NCBI GenBank assembly: GCA_037045685.1
Contig: JBAOII010000014.1
Location: 62,001 to 126,000, forward strand
DNA from: Competibacter_A sp037045685
Lineage (GTDB): Bacteria; Pseudomonadota; Gammaproteobacteria; Competibacterales; Competibacteraceae
Direction of reading: 5' to 3'
DNA length: 64,000 bases
A program made the translations under genes and the position numbers. How positions within the stretch are numbered: position 1 is the first letter of the stretch; each line of letters starts with the position of its first letter. The notes beneath the pieces were generated by a model. That model saw only the letters and a program-made list of their open reading frames with translations. It made no database searches and had not been told where the DNA came from. Of this stretch, positions 53,673-60,945 are shown piece by piece.

Positions 53673-54114
53673 GTGAGCGAAACCAGCAAACAAACGAGCA
53701 GCTTCGATGCCGCGATCAAAGCCTGCCGCCGTTATCTGATGGAGAAAGGCAACCGCTTCGACCGAGGTCCCTCTTACGAGGGCGACGGCAGCGTCTTGGG
53801 CAGCGTCAAACAGACGGTGCGGATGTACGAGGGCATGGGATACACCAAGCTGATGGAACTCGGCGATCCGCCCATCTACGCGGTGCTGGCGCGCGGCCAC
53901 CGCGAAGTCCACGTCTTCCAGCCGCAAGACCCCAAAGTTCGCGAATGGCTGGAGCACGACGAAACCACCCTGAACGACCCGGCCCTGCGCGCCTACATGC
54001 TGGAAAAATCCGGCTTGCAGCGAGGGCGATTTACCGGTTGCCGACAAGCCCCGCCATTTTCACATCAACGAAGTGGACGACGTGTACATCGCCACCACCG
54101 ACGACCCGGATTGA
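53673..54114 (+). CDS. Conserved hypothetical protein, paralogue of the gene at 4421 (one frameshift)
   Basis: The homologous start is the GTG at 53673 (VSETSKQTSS), with GGGGGAA nine bases upstream; an ATG at 53658 overlaps the divergent gene's start. The shared blocks are RRYLMEKGNRFDRGPSYEGD, LGDPPIYAVLARGHREVHVF and QPQDPKVREWLEHDE. After KSGLQ the frame is off by one (near 54020). The correct frame reads EGDLPVADKPRHFHINEVDD and VYIATTDDPD to TGA 54114. Function unknown. 54115-54311 shows no gene I can support, apart from a CCCCGGAATTCGGGGG hairpin near 54285. Confidence 0.65.
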
Positions 54115-54311
54115 GCGCGAGTTCGGAAGCGCCGAACGGATCAAAAAGCTTTCGGTAATCCGGCCTGTTTCAAGATCGCGTTTGCCAGCGGGACCGACGC
54201 CAGCGAGCGCGGCACGGTAAAGGTGCGGGCCGTACACGCTCGGGGTGTACGGGCGGTGATCGGCGCCGGCGGACGGGCGCTAAATCCCCGGAATTCGGGG
54301 GAATTCAAAAT

Positions 54312-54545
54312 TCAGTGGGGCGGTTCGCTCAACTCCAACCGCCGCTCGATGCGTTCCACGCGCCGCTTGAGACTGTCCAGTTCCGACTTGCCGGAGTAGA
54401 CGGCGGTAGTTAGCGCGCCCAATTGCTGCCCCATCGCCGACAACTGCACCTCGACTCCGGCCAAGCGGTCTTTCATGTCGGATATGTCGGCGCGGATCGC
54501 CCGCAAGTGTTCCAGGGTGACGCTGGCGAGTTCTTCGGCGGTCAT
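54312..54545 (-). CDS. Small coiled-coil protein
   Basis: 77 residues from Met 54545 (MTAEELASVTLEHLRAIRAD). Almost entirely helical with heptads (ISDMKDRLAGVEVQLSAMGQ; LDSLKRRVERIERRLELSE). It probably forms a trimer or tetramer. Proteins of this form accompany phage, TA or unknown loci; no role can be given. Confidence 0.6.
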   Translation of the reverse strand: MTAEELASVTLEHLRAIRADISDMKDRLAGVEVQLSAMGQQLGALTTAVYSGKSELDSLKRRVERIERRLELSEPPH

Positions 54546-55096
54546 GGCTGGCGCTCCTGGGTGGCGGTATCGGGATTTTTCGGTTCGCGGCGGAAGTGGG
54601 GGGTCGATTCTAAAGTTGCAGGAAAATTCTACAGTATTACAGCCCGAACCCCCAGCGCCGGGATACCAGCACGCTCCGATACCACAGGCGCAACCCGAGA
54701 ATCGTACCGTCCACCACGAACCGATGACCGCCGTAATGCAGGACGGTGCGCGTTTTTCGCGGGTGCGCTTCGCGGTCGGCGGCGGTTCCAGCGCGCTCAA
54801 AAACGCCTTGCTGACGCTGGGCGCGGCGGGGCGGCGTGCGGGGCGCGGGCATGGCCGGTGCTACGCCGGTGCTACGTTGCAGAGCAATTCGGAGAAACTT
54901 GCAGTCATCGCCAGAAACGTTAACCAGTTGAACGGATAGGGTTTTATAAGCGTGCAGCAATTTCAAGAAAAGCGCGTAAATCCGTTTTGGCCTTAAGTTT
55001 CCCTTAAGCGAGGTCGTTCACACTGATGCGCAACGAGAGGCCGGATCGATCCCGGTCTCGATGGAAAATTCGCGTTGCGAGAGAGAGGTAACGACC
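54546..55096. other. 551-bp interval without a confident gene
   Basis: The minus-strand frame 54637-54966 has a credible C-terminal stretch (TVLHYGGHRFVVDGTILGLR, LWYRSVLVSRRWGFGL) but a low-complexity upstream half, so it may be the tail of a degraded gene. From 54960 on lies the degP upstream region, with two CCTTAAG copies at 54991 and 55002. I see no clear promoter hexamers. Confidence 0.4.
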
Positions 55097-56572
55097 ATGC
55101 AAATTCCCGGCAAGCTCAAAAAACTCGCGGTTGCGGTGGCATTGGCGACCGGCGGAGCGGTCTTGGCGACCGGCATGTTGCCGCCGGCGCTGGCGCTCGA
55201 TGCCGCGCCGCCGGTTCGGGTGGAGATGACCGTCCCCGATTTCAGCGCGCTGGTCCAGCAGAACGCGGCGGCGGTGGTCAACGTCAGCGTCACCGGCAAG
55301 GGCCGGCCAGCCCTGGCCGGGCGCGACCTGCCTTTCCCGGACCCCGATGACGAGAACAATCCCTTCGGCGAACTGTTCAAGCATTTCCCGGCGCCACCGC
55401 AAGGCGGAAAAGGGATGCCGGTTCAGAGTTTGGGCTCCGGTTTCATCCTCTCCGCCGACGGTTATATCATCACCAACCGGCATGTGGTGGACGGTGCGGA
55501 CAAAATTTCCGTCAAGCTGAACGACAAGCGCGAATTCCCGGCCAAGGTGATCGGCAGCGATGCGCAGTCCGATATCGCCCTGCTGAAGATCGACGCCAAG
55601 GATTTGCCGACCGTGACCGTCGGCGACGCCGGCAGCCTCAAGGTCGGGCAATGGGTGTTCGCCATCGGCGCCCCGTTCGGGCTGGAGCGCACCGCCACCA
55701 AAGGCATCGTCAGCGCCCTGGGCCGATCCTTGCCGAACGACACTTACGTGCCGTTCATCCAGACCGACGTGCCGATCAACCCCGGCAATTCCGGCGGGCC
55801 GCTGTTCGACCTGACCGGCAAGGTGGTGGGCATCAACTCGCAGATCTTCAGCCGCAGCGGCGGCTACATGGGGCTGTCGTTCGCCATCCCGGTCGAGGTG
55901 GCGATGGACGTGGTCGCGCAGCTCAAGGCCGACGGCCGGGTGACGCGGGGCTGGATGGGCGTCACCTTGCAGGAAGTGACGCAGGATTTGGCGCGCTCGT
56001 TCAACCTGGAGCAACCGCGCGGCGCGCTGGTGGCGGAGGTCGGCGCGGACAGTCCCGCCGCCAAGGCCGGGCTGAAAGCGGGCGACATCATCGTCGCCTA
56101 CGCCGGCAAGCCGATCAACGACAGCGCCGATCTGCCGCCTCTGGTGGGGACGACCAAGCCGGGCGCGAGCCGGACGCTGACCGTGATCCGCGACGGCAAG
56201 GAGCGGGAAATCGCCGTCACGCTCGGGCAACTGCCCGATAAAGACCCGCAACAACTGGCGCTGAACAACGCGCCGGACGACGGTTCACCGCGCCTGAACG
56301 TCGCGGTGGCCGATCTGCCCGCCGGCCAGCACGACGCGGGCGGGGGCGTGCTGGTACAGCAGGTCGGGCCGGGCGCCGCCGCCGAGGCGGGCGTGCGGCC
56401 GGGCGACATTCTGCTCAGCCTGAACAACCAGAAGATCAAAGACGCCGCGCACTTGCGGCAACTGGTCAAGGAACTGCCGCGCGGCAAGCGGGTGCCGCTG
56501 CTGGTGAAGCGCGACAACGGAGCGTTGTATCTGGCGGTGGAGATTTCCGCCGCCGGCAAGCAGCCGGGCTAG
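55097..56572 (+). CDS. DegP/HtrA-family periplasmic serine protease
   Basis: About 491 residues from MQIPGKLKK at 55097, with AGAGAGG upstream. Signal peptide with cleavage after LALD/ALA. The protease domain has catalytic His in NRHVVDGAD, Asp in AQSDIALLKI and Ser in INPGNSGGPLF. Two PDZ domains follow (about residues 285-375, GWMGVTLQEV; and 395-490, VLVQQVGPGAAAEAGVRPGD). It degrades or refolds misfolded envelope proteins. Standard Do-like length. The symbol cannot be set between degP, degQ and mucD. Confidence 0.93.
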   Translation: MQIPGKLKKLAVAVALATGGAVLATGMLPPALALDAAPPVRVEMTVPDFSALVQQNAAAVVNVSVTGKGRPALAGRDLPFPDPDDENNPFGELFKHFPAPPQGGKGMPVQSLGSGFILSADGYIITNRHVVDGADKISVKLNDKREFPAKVIGSDAQSDIALLKIDAKDLPTVTVGDAGSLKVGQWVFAIGAPFGLERTATKGIVSALGRSLPNDTYVPFIQTDVPINPGNSGGPLFDLTGKVVGINSQIFSRSGGYMGLSFAIPVEVAMDVVAQLKADGRVTRGWMGVTLQEVTQDLARSFNLEQPRGALVAEVGADSPAAKAGLKAGDIIVAYAGKPINDSADLPPLVGTTKPGASRTLTVIRDGKEREIAVTLGQLPDKDPQQLALNNAPDDGSPRLNVAVADLPAGQHDAGGGVLVQQVGPGAAAEAGVRPGDILLSLNNQKIKDAAHLRQLVKELPRGKRVPLLVKRDNGALYLAVEISAAGKQPG

Positions 56573-56587
56573 AAAATCGGTCAAAAT

Positions 56588-56610
56588 CCCCTCTCCGGCA
56601 AGGAGAGGGG
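56588..56610. terminator. Hairpin after the DegP-type gene
   Basis: CCCCTCTCC (56588-56596) pairs with GGAGAGGGG (56602-56610) around a 5-base loop. The GGAGAGGGGTTA motif resembles the intergenic repeat at 6030. The insertion sequence inserted two bases after it, replacing whatever followed. Confidence 0.6.
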
Positions 56611-56613
56611 TTA

Positions 56614-57431
56614 GGGCGTGTTCACAGTAGCCAAAACGTGTTCACATCTTGGAATTTGGATGTGAGCAATGGGTCGGCGAATGTTGAGCGACGGGCAGTG
56701 GGAACGTATCGAGCATCTGCTTCCGGGGAAGCCGACGGACAAAGGCGGGCGAGCGGCGGATAACCGGCTGTTCGTCGAAGCGGTGCTATATACGGCGCGT
56801 GTTGGCAATCCTTGGCGAGACTTGCCGGCCGAGTTTGGCAATTGGCACTCGGTGTATGTCCGCTTCGCCCGCTGGGAAGCATACGGGGTATGGAACCGTA
56901 TCGCCGAAGCGCTGCGCGGGGATGCCGATCTCGAAGAACTCTTCATCGACTCGACCATCGTTCGCGCCCACCAACATTCGGCCGGCGCTCTGAAAAAAAC
57001 GGTGGCGATCAAGCGATCGGCCGCTCGCGGGGCGGGCTGACCACCAAGATCCACGCCTGTGTCGACGCGCTGGGCAATCCTCTGCGTCTGATCCTGACCG
57101 GCGGACAAGAGGCCGACGTAACGCAAGGCGCCGCGCTGGTGTCGGCCATTCCGACCGGGGCTGTCATCGCCGACAAGGGATACGACAGCAACGCCCTGAT
57201 CGAAGCCGTTGAAGCCTCGGGTGCTCAGGCGATCATCCCGCCTCGGAGCAACCGCACGACCCAACGCAAGACCGACTGGCATCGCTACAAGGCAAGAAAC
57301 CTCATCGAGCGATTCTTCAACCGGCTCAAGCAGTTTCGTCGGCTTGCGACGCGCTATGACAAGCTCGCCAGTCGCTTCAACGCCTTCTTGCATCTTGCAT
57401 GCGCCTATATCTGGTTACTGTGAACACGCCC
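56614..57431 (+). mobile_element. IS5-family insertion sequence (IS427-like group)
   Basis: 818 bp. Terminal inverted repeats: GGGCGTGTTCACAGTAGCC on the left and its complement ending GTGAACACGCCC on the right, with one mismatch in 19. The target site duplication is TA (56612-56613 and 57432-57433). A transposase in two frames fills it. It sits between the DegP gene and a thioredoxin-like gene. Confidence 0.9.
56669..57423 (+). CDS. IS5-family transposase, made by -1 frameshift
   Basis: ORF A (56669-57040) has RRMLSDGQWERIEHLLPGKP and, at its end, IDSTIVRAHQHSAG with the first catalytic Asp. The run A7 at 56993-56999 allows a -1 slip to the second frame, which continues through KNGGDQAIGRSRGGLTTKIH, IADKGYDSNALIEA (second Asp), and ARNLIERFFNRLKQFRRLAT (the final Glu) to TGA 57423. 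DDE chemistry. Such slippage is normal in this IS group, so the frameshift is probably programmed, unlike others in this window. Confidence 0.9.
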
Positions 57432-57442
57432 TAGAGCGAGGG

Positions 57443-57679
57443 CTATTTCAGAGCCTCGATGCCGGCCCCGAAGTTGATGTGAAACGGCAGGTCATCCAAA
57501 ATGAGGGCGGGCACCGATTTCACGCCTTTGGCTTCCGCCTCCGCGATCCGGTTCTTGCTCTGTCCCAGATGCACGATTTCCAGATCGAACCGCTGCGGGT
57601 CGAGCGCGGCGGCGACTTTTTGTTCGGCCGCCACGCAAACCGGGCAGCCGGCGTGGTAGAAAGTGGCTTTGCTTTTCAT
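57443..57679 (-). CDS. Glutaredoxin-like thioredoxin-fold protein
   Basis: 78 residues from Met 57679 (MKSKATFYHAGCPVC). The CPVC active site is at residues 12-15, with VKSVPALILDD carrying the cis-Pro of the fold. It probably reduces or exchanges disulfides in the cytosol. It is divergent from the HxlR-type regulator, which likely controls it. Confidence 0.8.
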   Translation of the reverse strand: MKSKATFYHAGCPVCVAAEQKVAAALDPQRFDLEIVHLGQSKNRIAEAEAKGVKSVPALILDDLPFHINFGAGIEALK

Positions 57680-57838
57680 CGCGGTCTCTCCTCGGTGAGC
57701 CAAAAGGAAGCCGAGCATGCCCCTCTGCGGACGGGCGAGGTTTTCGGCCATCCAATCGTGAAACCGGCGACGCGCGTTGACCAGCGGGCACTTTTTGGTG
57801 CCCCGGTCACTTTTCGGTGAAAGTTGGCGATTGGACGC

Positions 57839-58180
57839 ATGAAAAAAATTTCCGCGCCGCCCTCGGTGTACACCAAACTGGAAGACGTGATCGGCTGCAA
57901 GTGGTCGGTGTCGGTCCTGCACGCCATCCGGCAGGGCGTCAACCGGCCCGGCGCGCTGGAGCGGGAAATCGCCGGCATTTCGGCCAAGGTGCTGTCGGAG
58001 CGCTTGCGGAAATTGACCCATTACGGTTTGCTGAAACGGGCAGTGTTCCCCGAATCGCCGCCGCGCACCGAGTATTCGTTGACCGAAGCCGGTCGCCGGC
58101 TGACCGAGATCATCGAACAGATCAACCGGCTCGACATCCACCTCCGAGCCGTCCAGCCCGGCGATTCGGATTCCGGGTAG
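57839..58180 (+). CDS. HxlR-family transcriptional regulator
   Basis: About 113 residues from MKKISAPPS at 57839 (Met 57824 is an alternative). HxlR winged helix: IGCKWSVSVLHAIRQGVNRP, then GISAKVLSERLRKLTHYGLL and YSLTEAGRRLTEII. The single Cys near the start of the core (IGCKW) is often redox-active in the family. It begins a short plus-strand run with rhodanese and cupin genes. Confidence 0.85.
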   Translation: MKKISAPPSVYTKLEDVIGCKWSVSVLHAIRQGVNRPGALEREIAGISAKVLSERLRKLTHYGLLKRAVFPESPPRTEYSLTEAGRRLTEIIEQINRLDIHLRAVQPGDSDSG

Positions 58181-58206
58181 GCCGATTTGACTTTGGAGAT
58201 ATCGGC

Positions 58207-58551
58207 ATGATCAAGCGGGCAGGATTTCTCTCGATACTGTTGTTCGCCGTTCCCGCCCTGGCCGACCACGGCGGCCCACCGCGACCCGGCCAGCCGCTGG
58301 TCGTGGATGTGCGCACCGAGGGCGAGTACCGGCAAGGCCATGTGCGGGAAGCGGTCAATATCCCCTACGACCAAATCGCCCAGCGCATCGCCGCTTTCGC
58401 GCCGGATCGCGACGCCCGGATCGTGCTGTATTGTCTCAGCGGTCGCCGCGCCGGCATCGCCGAACAAGCCTTGCGCCAGTTGGGCTACGACCGGATCGAA
58501 AACAAAGGCAGCCTGGGCGACATGCGACGCGCGGGCTATCGAACCGACTGA
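58207..58551 (+). CDS. Secreted rhodanese-domain protein
   Basis: 114 residues from Met 58207. Signal peptide GFLSILLFAVPALADHG. The rhodanese domain has VVDVRTEGEYRQGHVREAVN and the catalytic loop CLSGRRAGIAEQAL with the active-site Cys, ending GYDRIENKGSL. It transfers or binds sulfur in the periplasm. It lies 26 bp after the HxlR gene. Confidence 0.88.
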   Translation: MIKRAGFLSILLFAVPALADHGGPPRPGQPLVVDVRTEGEYRQGHVREAVNIPYDQIAQRIAAFAPDRDARIVLYCLSGRRAGIAEQALRQLGYDRIENKGSLGDMRRAGYRTD

Positions 58552-58577
58552 ATTTTCACTCGCGCGGAGCCGACGCC

Positions 58578-58853
58578 ATGAGCAAAATCCGTGTCGATAA
58601 AAATCCCGACGCCGGGCGGCTGCGGGCGCTGGATGTCGAGAGCTGGCCGATCTGGACCAAGGAGGTGTCCGAGTTTCCTTGGGAGTATGACGCCGAGGAA
58701 ACCTGTTACGTGCTGGAGGGCCGGGTGACCGTCACCCCGGAAGGCGGCCAGCCGGTCGAAATCGGGCCGGGCGACCTGGCGACTTTTCCCAAGGGGATGC
58801 GCTGCACTTGGCGGGTCGATGCGCCGATCCGCAAGCACTACTCGTTTTCCTGA
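58578..58853 (+). CDS. Small cupin protein (cupin_3/DUF861 type)
   Basis: 91 residues from Met 58578. Cupin strand motifs: EFPWEYDAEETCYVLEGRVT and EIGPGDLATFPKGMRCTWRV. The Glu-x-x-Tyr-Val-Leu-Glu-Gly pattern is typical of cupin_3. Metal binding is possible but the first His pair is not present. It ends 7 bp from the convergent murI stop. Confidence 0.85.
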   Translation: MSKIRVDKNPDAGRLRALDVESWPIWTKEVSEFPWEYDAEETCYVLEGRVTVTPEGGQPVEIGPGDLATFPKGMRCTWRVDAPIRKHYSFS

Positions 58854-58860
58854 GCGGTCC

Positions 58861-59745
58861 TCAAGCTGTTGCCGGACCCGTTCCGAGCGTCAGGGCGGCG
58901 ACCGCCGGGGATGCGGGTTCTGGATCGGAAAGGATGCCGCCGTGCCGGAACGGCTCGGGCAAGGATTCTGGCGCGACCGGATGGCCCAGCAGCCGGCTCA
59001 TGACATGGCCGGTCCGCTCCAGAGCGCCGCTGGTGAAGTAACTCGCGCCGCCCCCCGCGCGGCCGTCCGCCAGCAAATCCGCCGTTTCCAGCCGCCGGCG
59101 CAACTGCCGGGCCACCGCGCCGCTCGGGTCGAGAACGGCGACATCCGGCCCGGCCAGCCGCTCGATCAGCGGGGTCAGAAACGGATAGTGGGTGCAGCCC
59201 AGCACCAGGGTATCGGCGCCTTGGGCGAGCAGCGGCTCCAGGAATTTTTCCAGCAGGGCGCGGGGCCGGGGGCCGCTCAGCTCGCCGCGCTCCACGCAGT
59301 CGGCCAAGCCGGGGCAGGGCTGCACCATCACCCGCGCCCGGTGGCCGTGCTGGTCGAGCAGGGCGGCGAATTTGTCGCTGCGCACCGTGTTGCCGGTGGC
59401 GAGAATGCCGACCACGCCGGAGCGGGTCGCGGCCACCGCCGGCTTGATCGCCGGCTCGATGCCGATGATCGGCACCCCGAACCGCTCGCGCAGCCGGGCA
59501 ATCGCCGCCGCCGTGGCGGTGTTGCAGGCCACCACCACCGCCTTGACGCCGCGCTCCAGCAGAAATTCGGTGATGGCGACCGAGCGCCGGGCGATGAATT
59601 CGGCCGGTTTGTTGCCGTAGGGCGCGTGGCCGGAATCGGCGACGTAGAGCAGCGTTTCGTGGGGCAGATCGGCCCGAATCCGCCGCAGCACCGACAGGCC
59701 GCCCACCCCGGAATCGAAGACGCCGATGGGCTGGTCGCTGCTCAT
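58861..59745 (-). CDS. murI: Glutamate racemase
   Basis: 294 residues. FDSGVGGLSVLRRI, YVADSGHAPYGNK, the first catalytic Cys in VVACNTATAAAI and the second in LVLGCTHYPFL are all present. It supplies D-glutamate for peptidoglycan. Start Met 59745 (MSSDQPIGV). It lies 29 bp downstream of the pyrF stop on the same strand. Confidence 0.97.
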   Translation of the reverse strand: MSSDQPIGVFDSGVGGLSVLRRIRADLPHETLLYVADSGHAPYGNKPAEFIARRSVAITEFLLERGVKAVVVACNTATAAAIARLRERFGVPIIGIEPAIKPAVAATRSGVVGILATGNTVRSDKFAALLDQHGHRARVMVQPCPGLADCVERGELSGPRPRALLEKFLEPLLAQGADTLVLGCTHYPFLTPLIERLAGPDVAVLDPSGAVARQLRRRLETADLLADGRAGGGASYFTSGALERTGHVMSRLLGHPVAPESLPEPFRHGGILSDPEPASPAVAALTLGTGPATA

Positions 59746-59774
59746 CCGCTGTCGGCCCGTGCGCTGGCGCCGGT

Positions 59775-60521
59775 TCAGGCGGCCGCGAACAGCCGGGCGA
59801 TGCGCTCCTGAATCGCCGCCGCCGCCGCTCGCGGGTCCGGCGCTTGCCGGATCGGCCGGCCGACCACGATATGATCGGCGCCGCTCAAAAAGGCATCCTC
59901 GACATCCATGGTGCGTTTCTGGTCGTCGGCCGGGCGGTTCAGCACCGGCCGGATGCCGGGCGTGACGATCAGCAGCTTTTCGCCGAGACTTTCTCGCAGG
60001 TCGGCGGCTTCCAGCCCGGAGGAAATGACGCCGCGACAGCCGATCTCCAGCGCCCGCCGCGCCCGCGACAGCACCAGGGTTTTGGGATCGCAGGCGAAGC
60101 CCAGATCGTCGAGGTCGGCCTGATCCAGGCTGGTCAGGACGGTGACGGCGAGGATGCCCAAGTCGCCGCCGATTTCCCGCGCCGCTTCCACCGCCGCCCG
60201 CAGAATGGCGTCGTTGCCGTGGACGGTCGCGAAGGTGGCGCCGTAGGGCTGGAGCTGGCGCACGGCGGAGCGGACCGTTTCCGGCACGTCGAAGAATTTG
60301 AGATCGACGAACACTTTTTTGTCGCGGGCGCGCAGCCACTCGATCAGCTCGAAATAACCGCCGGCCATGAACAGTTCCAGACCGATCTTGTAGAAGCGCA
60401 CGGCGTCGCCCAGCGTCTCGACCAGTTGCCGGGCGGTGGTCGGGCTCGGCACGTCCAGGGCGAAAATCAGGCGTTCGGCGGGCGGGATGGGCTTGCTGGA
60501 GAGAAGGTTGAGGGAGGTCAT
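59775..60521 (-). CDS. pyrF: Orotidine 5'-phosphate decarboxylase
   Basis: About 248 residues from MTSLNLLS at 60521 (a Met at 60545 is also in frame). FALDVPS at the first strand, KIGLELFM, the catalytic DxKxxD loop VFVDLKFFDVPETV, ILAVTVLTS, IVTPGIRP and HIVVGRPI. Last step of UMP synthesis. Its 5' side marks the end of ordinary chromosome before the cassette array. Confidence 0.96.
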   Translation of the reverse strand: MTSLNLLSSKPIPPAERLIFALDVPSPTTARQLVETLGDAVRFYKIGLELFMAGGYFELIEWLRARDKKVFVDLKFFDVPETVRSAVRQLQPYGATFATVHGNDAILRAAVEAAREIGGDLGILAVTVLTSLDQADLDDLGFACDPKTLVLSRARRALEIGCRGVISSGLEAADLRESLGEKLLIVTPGIRPVLNRPADDQKRTMDVEDAFLSGADHIVVGRPIRQAPDPRAAAAAIQERIARLFAAA

Positions 60522-60645
60522 CGGGCGGTCCGCGCTCAAGGGCAAGGGGTTGAACGAACGGCGCCGATTCTAGCGCGGCTGGCGGTTTGGGGACAGAGCG
60601 GGTGTTTTTGGCGATGAGCCCGCCCCTGCGGCGGCTTTCGTCAAC

Positions 60646-60924
60646 TCACGGGGTCGGCCAGCTTCGAGACAGGAGATAAATGGCGAAAGCGATGAGCGCC
60701 AAACCGAGCAATTCAATGAGGAAGGCGATGAATGGGTTTGCTTCCTCAAGCTCGCTCAATTGCTCGGCAGGGAAATGGCCGAAGGTGATTGCGCGACAAA
60801 ACGACCAGCCGACTGACCGGCCAACAGTTTGCACTCCAAATTCCCAGCCAAGCCACCAAAGAGCGCGCAATACCCATAGCACGAGGGTTTTGGGCAGGGA
60901 GATTACGTCTGGGAGGTCAAGCAT
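60646..60924 (-). CDS. Small membrane protein, last cassette of the array
   Basis: 92 residues from Met 60924. Two hydrophobic regions (LPKTLVLWVLRALWWLGWEF and FIAFLIELLGLALIAFAIYL) flank a polar middle. It starts 21 bp after the R' core of the split attC site, exactly where a cassette gene should start. No attC is visible after its stop, so this may be the distal end of the array. Function unknown; small unique membrane proteins are common in cassettes. Confidence 0.6.
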   Translation of the reverse strand: MLDLPDVISLPKTLVLWVLRALWWLGWEFGVQTVGRSVGWSFCRAITFGHFPAEQLSELEEANPFIAFLIELLGLALIAFAIYLLSRSWPTP

Positions 60925-60945
60925 GGGCAGGATAGGGGATATCTA

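Noticed and set aside
56669..57423. Transposase as a pseudogene because of its two frames
   Set aside because: A run of seven A at the overlap fits the programmed -1 shift of this IS group, and terminal repeats and target duplication are intact.
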